From Nocardioides albidus (GTDB lineage: Bacteria > Actinomycetota > Actinomycetes > Propionibacteriales > Nocardioidaceae): DNA of 44,317 nucleotides. This document shows positions 1 to 9,048 of the stretch, one piece after another; position 1 is the first letter of the stretch; every line of letters begins with the position of its first letter. The stretch spans positions 196,725 through 241,041 of the forward strand of contig NZ_VDMP01000023.1 of NCBI RefSeq assembly GCF_006335005.1. The letters run 5' to 3'. The translations under genes were made by a program, and so were the position numbers. The notes beneath the pieces are model-generated. The model searched no databases and was not told where the DNA came from. It saw only the letters and a program-made list of their open reading frames with translations.

Positions 1-2
1 GG

Positions 3-341
3 TGGCCGCAGGTGCGCGCCGTCGCCAAGCTCGGCCCCGACACCGCGTGGGTCCGGTGCCGCTCGACGCTGCCCTACACCCTCGACCTGGTCCTCGACGC
101 CGTCTCCCGCACACCGCCGGTGATCGAGGTCGCGATCGGCGGCGACCTCGAGGGCTACGCCCGGTTCACGCTGACGACCGAGGGCGTCGGCACCCGGCTG
201 GACTTCGCTCAGGTGGTCGGCGTGCGCGGGCTGCTCGCCCTCGCGTCGTACGGCGGGCGGTGGCTGCTCGAGTGGAACCACCGGCGGATGATGGCGGGCT
301 GCCGGGACGGGCTGGCGGCGCTCGTCGCCGAGAAGGGCTGA
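3..341 (+). CDS. SRPBCC-family protein, 3' part only
   Basis: The reading frame is open from the left edge and ends at TGA 339-341, so the N-terminus lies outside the window; a GTG at 12 is probably internal. About 112 residues are visible. The pattern of alternating strands (residues GGDLEGYARFTLTTEG, then TRLDF) followed by a long C-terminal helix with EWNHRRMM resembles the last strands and helix of the START/SRPBCC (polyketide cyclase, Bet v 1-like) fold, which binds hydrophobic ligands. No catalytic role can be assigned. A strong hairpin lies directly after the stop. Family call is from fold-like pattern only. Confidence 0.55.
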   Translation, partial: WPQVRAVAKLGPDTAWVRCRSTLPYTLDLVLDAVSRTPPVIEVAIGGDLEGYARFTLTTEGVGTRLDFAQVVGVRGLLALASYGGRWLLEWNHRRMMAGCRDGLAALVAEKG

Positions 342-385
342 TCGACAGGGGTCCGATCAACCTGCTTGATCGGACCGATGTCGAT
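341..385. terminator. Long hairpin after SRPBCC gene, possible bidirectional terminator
   Basis: A perfect 10-bp stem GTCCGATCAA (351-360) / TTGATCGGAC (366-375) with loop CCTGC is extended outward, after a 3-base internal loop, by ATCGACA (341-347) / TGTCGAT (379-385). It sits between the end of the plus-strand SRPBCC gene and the end of the minus-strand AbiEi relic, so it can serve both as terminator. No T tract, as is common in high-GC actinobacteria. Confidence 0.6.
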
Positions 386-654
386 CACCGGTCGCGCAGG
401 CCGGGCAGACCGTCACCTCTCCGGTCCAGCCCTGCCGCTGGAGGATGCGGCCGATCTTGGCGGCGGTCGAGCACGGTCGGCCGAGCACCTGCCCGTACCC
501 GAGGCGCACGGTCCCGGCGCCCGGGGTGCACGGCCACCCAGTCGCGGCGCCGCAGCCGGCGCGCGACGAAGGTCGGCGAGAGACCGCACGCAAGGACCTG
601 GCGGCGGGCGATCACGCCGTCCTGGCGGTCGAGGAGATCGGCGAGGGCGTCCAT
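357..654 (-). pseudogene. Decayed AbiEi-type antitoxin/nuclease-like gene
   Basis: From ATG at 654 the frame encodes MDALADLLDRQDGVIARR followed by a winged-helix-like stretch ending DWVAVHPG, the typical N-terminus of actinobacterial AbiEi-antitoxin-domain proteins. Intact relatives, such as the one at 34694, are about 300 residues; this frame stops after 89 (TGA at 385). One base frame away, starting right after the VHPG codons, the sequence reads LGYGQVLGRPCSTAAKIGRI and then QRQGWTG and CPAC, which resembles the C-terminal end of such proteins, stopping at 357. The centre is therefore deleted with a frameshift at the junction. A GAGGAGAG ribosome site precedes the start. Confidence 0.5.
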
Positions 655-705
655 GCCGGGGTCGCCTCTCCTCGCGGCGTGGCCGCCACACCTGGGACCT
701 TCGGG

Positions 706-717
706 CCTGTGGACAGG
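706..717. promoter_or_regulatory. 12-bp palindrome upstream of AbiEi relic
   Basis: CCTGTGGACAGG, read on the minus strand as CCTGTCCACAGG, ends 51 bases before the ATG of the relic. The identical 12-mer lies 50 bases before the intact AbiEi-type gene (34632-34643). AbiEi proteins are known autorepressors that bind inverted repeats in their own promoters, so an operator role is a reasonable inference. Confidence 0.5.
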
Positions 718-721
718 AGCC

Positions 722-1300
722 TCAGGAGGACCGGCGGAGGCTCGCCTTCCGGTGACGATGGCGCCACGGTCGCAGGACGACCACCAGCACGATGCCGAGC
801 ATCGCGCCGAACACGGCGCCGGTGGCGTTGTCGATGACGTCGGTGACGTCGCACGCGCGGTCGATCCGGGCGAGCTCGAGCTGCGTCTTCTCGATGAGCG
901 CGGAGTAGGCGGCGAGGCCGACCAGGCCTGCGGGGGCGAGGATCCAGCCGGCACGCCATCGCGCGACCGCCAGCACCAGGAGCAGGCCGGACGGCACGAA
1001 CAGCGCGGTGTTGAGGGTGCGCTGACCGGACTCGAAGATCCAGAACCCGTCCGGGGCGGGGCCACCGATGTCCCAGGAGCACGTGGTCATCCGGGTCTCG
1101 GCGGGGACGAACCCGGTGCCGGGAGACGCCGGGACCAGGGTGACGAGCGCGATCACCGCGAGCGACCAGGCGAAGCCGGCGATCGCGACCGCGGAGACCC
1201 AGCCGAGGGGGCGGAGGAGGCCGAGGGCGAGCGCGAGGCAGACGACGCCCGCGACCGCGACCCCGAGCAGCATGACCCCGGTCCCCCCGAACGTGACCAT
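722..1300 (-). CDS. VanZ-like family membrane protein
   Basis: A 192-residue protein with four to five hydrophobic segments (about residues 5-27, 35-55, 98-113, 118-135, 155-178). The conserved VanZ-like signature is present: N-TALFVPSGLL, then SALIEKTQL and DVTDVIDNATGAVFGAMLG. VanZ of enterococci gives low-level teicoplanin resistance by an unknown mechanism; most actinobacterial members have no known function. Start chosen at ATG 1300, preceded on the minus strand by a TACCCT -10-like box with an 8-base gap. It is last in a minus-strand series but is separated from punA by 60 bases. Confidence 0.8.
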   Translation of the reverse strand: MVTFGGTGVMLLGVAVAGVVCLALALGLLRPLGWVSAVAIAGFAWSLAVIALVTLVPASPGTGFVPAETRMTTCSWDIGGPAPDGFWIFESGQRTLNTALFVPSGLLLVLAVARWRAGWILAPAGLVGLAAYSALIEKTQLELARIDRACDVTDVIDNATGAVFGAMLGIVLVVVLRPWRHRHRKASLRRSS

Positions 1301-1360
1301 GGCTCAAGAGGGTAGTCGCCGGGGCGTCGGGCACTCATCCGGCCCGGACGGGGCCGGACC

Positions 1361-2194
1361 TCAGATGCGCGGGACGATGTCGCCCAGGAGCGCGCCCATC
1401 CGGGTGGCGGCCTGGCGACCGGCCTCGAGCACCTCGGCATGGTTGAGCGGCTCGCCGCTCAGACCGGCGGCCAGGTTGGTGACCAGGCTGATGCCGAGGA
1501 TCTCCATGCCCGCCTCGCGTGCGGCGATCGCCTCGAGCGTCGTGCTCATGCCCACCAGGTGACCGCCGAGGATCCCGGCCATCCGCACCTCGGCCGGCGT
1601 CTCGTAGTGGGGTCCGGTGAACTGGACGTAGACGCCCTCGTCGAGGCTCGGCTCCACCTCACGGCACAGCTCTCGCAGGCGCGCGGAGTAGAGGTCGGTG
1701 AGGTCGACGAAGTTGGCCCCGACGATGGGGGACTGGCCGGTGAGGTTGATGTGGTCGCTGATCAGCACGGGAGTGCCGGGCGTCCAGGTCTCCTTGAGCC
1801 CGCCGCAGCCGTTGGTCAGCACGATCGCGCGACAACCCGCCGCGGCCGCCGTACGCACGCCGTGGACGACCGCCGCCACTCCGCGACCCTCGTAGTAGTG
1901 GGTGCGGCTGAGGAACACCAGCAGATGGCGGTCCGGGGCGCCGTCGGTGCCGGGGATCCGGATCGAGCGGATCTTGCCGGAGTGCCCTTGGACGGCCGAG
2001 GCGGCGAAGCCCGGCAGCGAGGTCACGTCGATCTCGGTCGTGTTCGCGCCGCCGGCGCCGTCGAGCGCGTCGGCGGCCGGCAGCCAGCCGGAGCCGAGCA
2101 CGAGCGCGACGTCGTGGCGTGCGACTCCGGTGAGCTCGGCGAGGCGGGCGGCGGCCTCTTCGGCCAGGGAGTACGGCGTGGGGGACTCGGTCAC
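1361..2194 (-). CDS. punA: Purine nucleoside phosphorylase
   Basis: Trimeric-type (class II, inosine/guanosine) purine nucleoside phosphorylase of 277 residues, cleaving purine nucleosides with phosphate in cytoplasmic salvage. Visible motifs: phosphate-binding VLGSGW (32-37), SRTHYYEG (96-103), TNGCGGL (127-133), GPHYETPAE (194-202), VGMSTTLE with the sugar-contacting Met (214-221) and ISLVTNLAAG with the base-binding Asn (235-244). GTG at 2194 is used; a TAGGCT -10 box lies 8 bases upstream and overlaps the stop of the lipoprotein gene. In Mycobacterium tuberculosis the equivalent gene (Rv3307) lies near the GGCT-like Rv3304 and lpdA Rv3303c, as similar genes do here. Confidence 0.93.
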   Translation of the reverse strand: MTESPTPYSLAEEAAARLAELTGVARHDVALVLGSGWLPAADALDGAGGANTTEIDVTSLPGFAASAVQGHSGKIRSIRIPGTDGAPDRHLLVFLSRTHYYEGRGVAAVVHGVRTAAAAGCRAIVLTNGCGGLKETWTPGTPVLISDHINLTGQSPIVGANFVDLTDLYSARLRELCREVEPSLDEGVYVQFTGPHYETPAEVRMAGILGGHLVGMSTTLEAIAAREAGMEILGISLVTNLAAGLSGEPLNHAEVLEAGRQAATRMGALLGDIVPRI

Positions 2195-2205
2195 GGGACG
2201 TGAGC

Positions 2206-3204
2206 CTAGGACATCGACGCCAGCCGACGGGCGGCCTCCACGTTGCAGGGGGAGGGGGACGTCATGTCGTCCAGCGGCCTGCCAAGCTCCAGGAAGACGA
2301 CGTTCTCCGTCGTCGGGCTGGAGGACGCGGCGGGCACGTCGTGCAGGACCGTGAGTGAATAGACCGCGCCCGCAGGCTCGTCGGCGAAGCCGGCGAGCTG
2401 GGTCTCGAGGAGTGGCCCGAACAGCCCGCCGCAGACGCGGCGAAGCGCGGCGGAGTCGTGAGCGCCCGGGATGCGCACGACCGTGTCGCGCTCGAGGTCG
2501 CCGTACACAGTCGGGTCGTCGATGCCGACGCTGAGCCGCAGCTCGGTGACGGAGGCCGGCGGCGGAACGAGCGTTGCGGTCGCGGCGAACTCCGTCCACT
2601 CCCGGACATGCTCGGGCCGGAGCGGGCCGCCGACGTGCAGAGCGCGCTCGGTCCCGTCGCCATGGGCCGTGAGCCAGAACGCGGTGACCCGGGCCATCCA
2701 CGCTCGCGTGAGGGCCGCCTGCGCGGTGGGAGTCAGCGTCTCGCCATCGACGTCCGCGAGCATCACCATCCGATCGTCCAGGGACACCCGCGCCGCGGGA
2801 AGGGCGTCGATCGCCTCGAGCCAGGTCGACGCGCGCTCACCGGCGCTCGCCCGGGGAGGTCCTGGCTCGTTGGTGAGGCGGTCGTACTTGACGGTGTCCG
2901 TGCCCTCCACGATCCGTCCGGCATCCCGGAACACGGTGTACCTGGCCGGGGCGAGCTCATCGAGCTCCGCGACGAGCGTGGTCAGCTCCTCCACGGTGAT
3001 GTCGGGCTCGGTGTCGACGGTCGCCACGGTGACCGGCGGGCGCTCGTCCACGATCGACTCCTCGACGACCTGCGCCGCACGGACTCCCGACAGGGCCGCG
3101 ATCCGCTCCTCCTCGCCACCCCCGCGGCCGGGGTCGGTGCGATCCGGGCTGCAAGCGCCGAGCACGACCAGGGTCGCCAGCAGGGCGACCGGGCGCAGGG
3201 TCAC
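2206..3204 (-). CDS. Secreted lipoprotein of unknown function
   Basis: A 332-residue protein with a lipoprotein signal: VALLATLVVLGAC, lipobox LGAC with Cys18. The mature part is alpha/beta with no motif recognised; there are charged and acidic stretches (EEERIAALSG; TVATVDTEPDITVEELTTLV). It should be membrane-anchored on the outer face of the cytoplasmic membrane. The GTG start overlaps the stop of the GGCT-like gene by four bases (GTGA), so both are translated from one transcript, and punA follows 11 bases after its stop. The frame stays open far upstream, but a start further upstream would lose the lipobox. Confidence 0.75.
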   Translation of the reverse strand: MTLRPVALLATLVVLGACSPDRTDPGRGGGEEERIAALSGVRAAQVVEESIVDERPPVTVATVDTEPDITVEELTTLVAELDELAPARYTVFRDAGRIVEGTDTVKYDRLTNEPGPPRASAGERASTWLEAIDALPAARVSLDDRMVMLADVDGETLTPTAQAALTRAWMARVTAFWLTAHGDGTERALHVGGPLRPEHVREWTEFAATATLVPPPASVTELRLSVGIDDPTVYGDLERDTVVRIPGAHDSAALRRVCGGLFGPLLETQLAGFADEPAGAVYSLTVLHDVPAASSSPTTENVVFLELGRPLDDMTSPSPCNVEAARRLASMS

Positions 3205-3653
3205 AAGCCGGTCGAACGACAGGCCCGGGCCCGCAGCCCCGTGACGTAGTCGGCCGGCGCGTCCGCCGCCTCGGCAGCGTCGGCCAGCACGCCGAGGTAG
3301 GACGCGGAGGGCAGCCCGCCCTCGTACGCGTCGAGCACATAGGTCCACGCGACGACCTCGCCGGCCATGGTGGCGATCCGGACCTTGGTGCGGCGGTAGA
3401 GACCGGAGTCGGCCGACTCCCACTGGTCGAGGTTCGGCTCGTCGAGCGGGCTGACGTCGTAGACGGCGACGAAGACCTGCTCGAGCGGGTCCTGGACGAT
3501 CGTCGCGAGGGCGCCGTCCCAGCCGTGCTCCTCGCCGCCGAAGGTCAGCCGCCAACCGGTCAGCCAGCCGGTGGTCTGCAACGGCGAATGGGGGCACCGC
3601 TCGCCCATCCGCTGGGGGTCCAGGTTGGTGCCGTAGGCGGCGTACGACGTCAC
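3201..3653 (-). CDS. Gamma-glutamylcyclotransferase-like (GGCT/AIG2-fold) protein
   Basis: 150 residues. The N-terminal YAAYGTNLDPQRM is the GGCT-fold signature (YGSNL-type), followed by GWRLTFGGEEHGWDGALATI and VYDVSPLDEPNLDQWES, which fit the substrate-loop and acidic catalytic region of the family. GGCT enzymes release 5-oxoproline from gamma-glutamyl compounds, but most short bacterial members are uncharacterised. Strongly similar in pattern to M. tuberculosis Rv3304. GTG at 3653 is preceded by a TAGCCT -10 box only 6 bases upstream, suggesting a leaderless mRNA that continues into the lipoprotein gene. Confidence 0.82.
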   Translation of the reverse strand: MTSYAAYGTNLDPQRMGERCPHSPLQTTGWLTGWRLTFGGEEHGWDGALATIVQDPLEQVFVAVYDVSPLDEPNLDQWESADSGLYRRTKVRIATMAGEVVAWTYVLDAYEGGLPSASYLGVLADAAEAADAPADYVTGLRARACRSTGL

Positions 3654-3659
3654 GGGCTC

Positions 3660-3665
3660 AGGCTA
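3660..3665 (-). promoter_or_regulatory. -10 box of leaderless promoter for GGCT-like gene
   Basis: TAGCCT on the minus strand, ending 6 bases before the GTG at 3653. No ribosome-binding sequence fits in this gap, so transcription probably starts at or next to the start codon. Confidence 0.55.
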
Positions 3666-3688
3666 GACCGTCGTACGCCGCCCCCTCG

Positions 3689-4864
3689 TCAGGCGCCGGT
3701 GTACAGCAGGTGGTTGTTCGGCGTGGCAGGGGAGCAGACGATCAGCAGCACGCAGCTCCTCTCGGTGCCGGTGATCTTGTTCTTCGTGGTGGCGCCGAGG
3801 ATCGCGGTGCCGACCTGGGCGGGGGTGGCGCTCGGGTGCGCGGACAGGTAGAGCGCGGCGGCGCCGGCCACGTGCGGGGCCGCCATCGACGTTCCGCTGA
3901 TGGTGTTCGTGCCTCCGGCCAGCCAGTCCGAGGTGATGCCGACGCCGGGCGCGAAGAGGTCGACGCAGGTCCCCCGATTGGAGAAGCCGGCACGGGCGTC
4001 GTTGCGGTCGCTCGCCGCGACGGTCAGCGCCTCGGGGACCCGTGCGGGGGACTTCGTGCACGCGTCGGTGTTCTCGTTGCCCGCTGCGACGGCCATCGTG
4101 ACGCCGTCGGCGATCACCCGCTTGACGGCGGCGTCGAGCGTGCTGGACGCGCCGCCGCCGAGACTCATGTTGGCGACGGCCGCTCGGCCGGTCTGGTGGT
4201 CGGAGATGACCCAGTCGAGGCCGGCGATGACGCCGGAGGTCGCACCCGAGCCGTTGCAGTCGAGAACGCGGACGGCGACCAGTCGAGTGGCCTTCGCCAG
4301 TCCCTTGGTGGTGCCGCCGATCGTGCCGGCGACGTGAGTGCCGTGGCCGTTGCAGTCCGTCGCGTCGGCGTCGCCGTCGACGGTGTCGGTGCCGGACACG
4401 GCGCGGCCGCCGAAGTCGCCGTGGTTGAGCTGGATGCCGGTGTCGACGACGTACGCGTCGACGCCGGAGCCGGTGCTCGTCCAGGAGTAGGCGTTGTCGA
4501 GCGGCAGGTTGCGCTGGTCGACGCGGTCCTGGCCCCAGCTGGGCGGCAAGGGCTGGGTGTCGCTGGCGTGGACCGGGGTGTCGAGCTCGACCGACCGGAC
4601 CCGGCTGTTGCTGCGCAGCGCCTTGACCGCGGCGTCGGGGAGGCTGGCGGCGAAGCCGTTGAGCGCGTGCTCGTAGACGTGGGTGACCCGGCCCTGGCCG
4701 CCCGCGACCGAGCGGGCCGTCGCGGCCGCGTCGGCGCCCGGCGCGAGGGTGACGATGACGTCGACGAGGCCCGTGGGGGCGGCCTGTGCGTGGGGGAGCG
4801 GCACGGCCGCGAGTCCGGCGACCGCGAGCGTGCAGGACGCGATGAATCCGAGAATCCGAGACAT
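3689..4864 (-). CDS. Secreted S8 family serine protease (subtilisin/proteinase K type)
   Basis: 391 residues: signal peptide (1 to about 28, ending PHAQA-AP), an I9 inhibitor-type propeptide (about 30-100, [15 protein letters not shown]...[13 protein letters not shown]) and a subtilase domain. The catalytic triad is visible: Asp141 in VVDTGI, His174 in NGHGTHVAG and Ser326 in [12 protein letters not shown]; the oxyanion Asn is in AAGNEN. Paired cysteines (171/203, 269/300) fit a proteinase K-like disulfide-bonded enzyme. It is an extracellular broad-specificity protease. ATG at 4864 sits directly before the signal peptide. The gene points away from lpdA, and a perfect 12-bp palindrome (TACTCATGAGTA, 4910-4921) lies in the shared upstream region. 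Confidence 0.93.
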   Translation of the reverse strand: MSRILGFIASCTLAVAGLAAVPLPHAQAAPTGLVDVIVTLAPGADAAATARSVAGGQGRVTHVYEHALNGFAASLPDAAVKALRSNSRVRSVELDTPVHASDTQPLPPSWGQDRVDQRNLPLDNAYSWTSTGSGVDAYVVDTGIQLNHGDFGGRAVSGTDTVDGDADATDCNGHGTHVAGTIGGTTKGLAKATRLVAVRVLDCNGSGATSGVIAGLDWVISDHQTGRAAVANMSLGGGASSTLDAAVKRVIADGVTMAVAAGNENTDACTKSPARVPEALTVAASDRNDARAGFSNRGTCVDLFAPGVGITSDWLAGGTNTISGTSMAAPHVAGAAALYLSAHPSATPAQVGTAILGATTKNKITGTERSCVLLIVCSPATPNNHLLYTGA

Positions 4865-4909
4865 GGAGGGAGCAGCTTCCTCTTCGCGGACGGCGACCCG
4901 ATGCCGCCG

Positions 4910-4921
4910 TACTCATGAGTA
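4910..4921. promoter_or_regulatory. 12-bp palindrome between divergent subtilisin and lpdA genes
   Basis: TACTCATGAGTA is perfectly self-complementary and AT-richer than its surroundings. It lies about 45 bases upstream of the protease start and 60 bases upstream of the lpdA start; it could be an operator or part of the protease promoter. Function inferred from position only. Confidence 0.3.
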
Positions 4922-4969
4922 GGTGAACTCTGCCCTGAGCGTGATGTCGGGCACAAGGAGCTGCCCCAC

Positions 4970-4975
4970 TACGCT
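4970..4975 (+). promoter_or_regulatory. -10 box of leaderless promoter for lpdA
   Basis: TACGCT ends 6 bases before the GTG start at 4982, leaving no room for a ribosome-binding site; a leaderless transcript is likely. Confidence 0.5.
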
Positions 4976-4981
4976 GGCTCC

Positions 4982-6394
<1,413 letters not shown>

Positions 6395-6401
6395 CAAGCG
6401 C

Positions 6402-6472
6402 ACGAACGATCCACCGTTCGCCCGGAAAGGGCCCCCTTCGGGGCCTCACGGCGCGAACGGTGGATCGTTCGT
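6402..6472. terminator. Nested stem-loop between convergent lpdA and ABC transporter genes
   Basis: A perfect 19-bp inverted repeat (6402-6420 ACGAACGATCCACCGTTCG; complement 6454-6472) encloses a second hairpin GGCCCC (6430-6435) / GGGGCC (6440-6445) with loop CTTC. It fills the space between the stop of lpdA (6394) and the stop of the ABC ATPase (6485), so it is placed to end transcription from both sides. The length and perfection of the outer stem exceed a usual terminator and resemble a repetitive palindromic element. Confidence 0.75.
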
Positions 6473-6484
6473 ATCACTCGGCGG

Positions 6485-7264
6485 TCAGTCCGGCAGCACC
6501 CGCCGCAGGAACGCCCGGGTCCGCTCCTGCTCCGGGGCGCCGAGCACCTGCGCGGGTGGACCCTCCTCGACGATCCGGCCGCCGTCGAGGAAGCACACGT
6601 GCGTGGCGACCTCGCGGGCGAAGCTCATCTCGTGGGTGGCCAGCACCATCGTCGTACCGGCCGCGGCGAGATCGCGCACGATGTCGAGGACCTCGCCCAC
6701 GAGCTCGGGGTCGAGCGCGGCGGTGATCTCGTCCAGCAGCAGCAGCGCGGGGTCGGTGCACAGGGCGCGGACCAGCGCGACCCGCTGCTGCTGCCCACCG
6801 GAGAGACGGTCGGGATGCTTGTGCACGTGCTCGGCGAGCCCGAAGCGTCCGAGCAGCTCGTGTGCCCTGTCCCGGGCCGCGGCGGGGCTCAGGCCGTGGA
6901 CCTTGCGCGGCGCGAGAGTGCAGTTGTCGAGGACGCTCAGGTGCGGGAACAGGTTGTAGGCCTGGAAGACCATCCCGATGTCGCGGCGCACGACGCGCGG
7001 ATCGACCAGCGGGTCGGAGATCTCGCGTCCCTGGAACTCGATCACGCCGTCGTCGATCGGCTCGAGCAGGTCCAGACAGCGCAGCAGCGTCGACTTCCCG
7101 GAGCCGGAGGAGCCGATCAGGCAGACCACGTCGCCGGGGGAGACGGTGAGGGAGACGTCGTCGAGGACCACCCGCCGGCCCGGCTCGTCATGGCGCGGAT
7201 AGGTCTTGCGGACGTTGCGGACCTCCAGCAGCGGGGTCAGCAGCGGGGTCAGCGGTGAGGTCAT
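6485..7264 (-). CDS. Polar amino acid ABC transporter, ATP-binding protein
   Basis: 259 residues of the GlnQ/ArtP/HisP class. Walker A GSSGSGKST, Q-loop in MVFQAYNLFPHLSVLDN, ABC signature LSGGQQQRVALVRAL, Walker B LLLLDEITAALDPE and H-loop ATHEMSFA are all present. The sequence after MVFQ and the THEMSFAREVA stretch are hallmarks of polar amino acid importers. It hydrolyses ATP in the cytoplasm to drive uptake through the adjacent permease. Start taken at ATG 7264, which shares one base with the permease stop (TGATG); an upstream start would overlap the permease gene by 54 bases. Confidence 0.92.
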   Translation of the reverse strand: MTSPLTPLLTPLLEVRNVRKTYPRHDEPGRRVVLDDVSLTVSPGDVVCLIGSSGSGKSTLLRCLDLLEPIDDGVIEFQGREISDPLVDPRVVRRDIGMVFQAYNLFPHLSVLDNCTLAPRKVHGLSPAAARDRAHELLGRFGLAEHVHKHPDRLSGGQQQRVALVRALCTDPALLLLDEITAALDPELVGEVLDIVRDLAAAGTTMVLATHEMSFAREVATHVCFLDGGRIVEEGPPAQVLGAPEQERTRAFLRRVLPD

Positions 7265-8124
7265 CAGAGTGCTCCTGCCCGCTCGCGCCGGGCCAGCCGT
7301 CGCGCGAGCACGTCGCACAGCCGCGCCAGGGGCACGGTCATCGCGATGAAGAACAGCGCCGCGACGACGTACGGCGTGAAGTTGAAGTTGAAGTTGCCGT
7401 AGTCCGCGGCCGCGAACAGCGCGTCGAACAGGCCGACCGAGGCGACCAGGGCGGTGTCCTTCTGCAGCGAGACGAAGTCGTTGAGCAGAGGAGGTACGAC
7501 GCGCCGCACCGCCTGGGGGACCACGACGTGCCGCATGGTCTGGCCCCGCGACAGCGCCAGGGCCTCGGCGCTGGCGAGCTGCGAGGGGTGCACCGACTCG
7601 ATGCCTGAGCGGAACACCTCAGCGACATAGGCCGAGTAGGACACGACGAGCGCGACGGTCGCCCAGAAGAAGATGCTCGAGGGGATCCCCTGCAGGCCCA
7701 GCGCCGGCATCCCGAAGACGAACAGGAACACCAGCAGCAGGGTCGGGATCCCGCGCACCACGTCGGTGTAGAGCACCGCGAGCCCGCGCAGCGGCGCCAG
7801 CCACGCGGACCGCGCCTGCCGGGTCAGCGCCAGCGCCAGCCCGGCGATCAGGATGAGCGGCTCGGCGATGAGGAACATCCGCACGTTGAGCCAGAAGCCG
7901 TCCAGGATGGTGGGCAGCGACTCCTTCGCGTGGTGCAGGTCCAGGAAGGTCGCGCGCACCCGGGGCCAGCCGGGCGACAGGACGAGCGCCGCGCCGAGCA
8001 CGCCGAGCACGACCACGGTCGCGACGGTGGCCACCACCACGCGGTGCCGGTGCTGACGGGAGCGGGTCCGGCGCCGGGCGAGCTCGCGCTCGCTGGGCTG
8101 CCAGTCCGTGGCCGACCCCGTCAC
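7264..8124 (-). CDS. Polar amino acid ABC transporter, permease
   Basis: 286 residues with a basic cytoplasmic N-terminus (about 1-28), a first membrane segment at about 29-50, and a HisM/GlnP-type permease domain from about residue 75. The EAA loop is visible as SAEALALSRGQTMRHVVVPQA, the coupling helix that docks on the ATPase. GIPTLLLVFLFVFG and the VFRSGIESV region match this permease family. GTG at 8124 overlaps the substrate-binding protein stop by four bases (GTGA). A single permease gene suggests a homodimeric channel. Confidence 0.92.
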   Translation of the reverse strand: MTGSATDWQPSERELARRRTRSRQHRHRVVVATVATVVVLGVLGAALVLSPGWPRVRATFLDLHHAKESLPTILDGFWLNVRMFLIAEPLILIAGLALALTRQARSAWLAPLRGLAVLYTDVVRGIPTLLLVFLFVFGMPALGLQGIPSSIFFWATVALVVSYSAYVAEVFRSGIESVHPSQLASAEALALSRGQTMRHVVVPQAVRRVVPPLLNDFVSLQKDTALVASVGLFDALFAAADYGNFNFNFTPYVVAALFFIAMTVPLARLCDVLARRLARRERAGAL

Positions 8125-9005
8125 TTCAGCTCGGGCACGCTGACGACGTCAGAGAGCCACTTCTGCTCGAGCTCGGCCAGCGTGCCGTCCTCCTTCAGCG
8201 ACGCGATCGCGCCGTTGACGCACGGGAGCAGCTCGTTGCCCTGCTCGAAGAGGAGCCCGAACTCCTCGGGCTCGCCGCCGTCGTACTGGAACTGGCCCAG
8301 CAGGACGCTGTTGTCGATCTCCGCGGCGCTGATGTAGAACGCGGTCGGCAGGTCCGCGACGATCGCGTCGACCTGGCCGTTGAGCATGGCCTGCTTGGCG
8401 TTGTTGGTGTTCTGGAAGACCAGTGGCTCCTGCTCGGGCTTGATCACCTCGCGCACGGCGGTCAGCGAGGTGGTGCCGGTCTGGGCGCCGACCTTGAACT
8501 TCGCGAGGTCGGCCAGCGAGGTCACCTTGGCGGCGGGGCGGTCCTTGAGCACGATCACGGCCTGCGCGGCGGAGTAGTAGCCGTCGGAGAAGTCGACGGC
8601 CTTCTCGCGCTCGGGGTTGACCGAGATCTGGTTGATGTCGAAGTCGAAGTCCTTCGGGCCCGGCTTGTAGGAGTTGTTGAAGGGCACGGTCACCCAGGTG
8701 ACGTCGTCCTTCGCGAAGCCGAGCTCCTCGGCGACCGCGTAGGCGACCGCGGACTCGAAGCCCTCGCCGTTGGCCGGCTCGTCGTCGACGAACCAGGGCT
8801 CGTACGCCGGCGAGTCGGTGCCGATGGTCAGCTTGCCGGCCGTCTGCAGCGGGAGGTCGGCGATCGCGCACTCGTCGGCGGTGGCGCTCTTGCCACTCTG
8901 CTCCTCGGGCTCGTCCTCCGCGGGGGCGCACGCGGCGACCGCCGTGGCGAGGAGGACGGCGACGAGGGGAGTGGCGACTCGGGACGGACGCAGGGCTGGA
9001 CGCAT
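8121..9005 (-). CDS. Amino acid ABC transporter, substrate-binding lipoprotein
   Basis: 294 residues. Lipoprotein signal with lipobox VAAC (Cys26), then a family 3 solute-binding (SBP_bac_3) fold: LTIGTDSPAYEPWF at the start of lobe 1, GFESAVAYAVAEELG, FDFDINQISVNPEREKAVDFSDGYY, and VGAQTGTTSLTAV at the ligand-binding loop. An Arg/Asp pair typical of alpha-amino-acid binding is not obvious, so the substrate is undetermined; the NPEREKAVDFS motif is shared by glutamine- and basic-amino-acid-binding members. Start at ATG 9005 is supported by a TACGAT -10 box 6 bases upstream. First gene of a three-gene operon. Confidence 0.9.
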   Translation of the reverse strand: MRPALRPSRVATPLVAVLLATAVAACAPAEDEPEEQSGKSATADECAIADLPLQTAGKLTIGTDSPAYEPWFVDDEPANGEGFESAVAYAVAEELGFAKDDVTWVTVPFNNSYKPGPKDFDFDINQISVNPEREKAVDFSDGYYSAAQAVIVLKDRPAAKVTSLADLAKFKVGAQTGTTSLTAVREVIKPEQEPLVFQNTNNAKQAMLNGQVDAIVADLPTAFYISAAEIDNSVLLGQFQYDGGEPEEFGLLFEQGNELLPCVNGAIASLKEDGTLAELEQKWLSDVVSVPELK

Positions 9006-9011
9006 GCGGGA

Positions 9012-9017
9012 ATCGTA
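9012..9017 (-). promoter_or_regulatory. -10 box of leaderless promoter for amino acid importer operon
   Basis: TACGAT on the minus strand, 6 bases before the ATG at 9005, with no ribosome-binding sequence between. Divergent from the promoter of the flavoprotein gene beginning at 9049. Confidence 0.55.
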
Positions 9018-9035
9018 GGGCCGGGCCCGCGCTGC

Positions 9036-9041
9036 AAGAAT
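9036..9041 (+). promoter_or_regulatory. -10-like box before the quinone reductase gene
   Basis: AAGAAT ends 7 bases before ATG 9049. If used, the transcript would begin at or near 9049, which would exclude the alternative in-frame ATG at 9040. Confidence 0.35.
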
Positions 9042-9048
9042 GGCGGCC

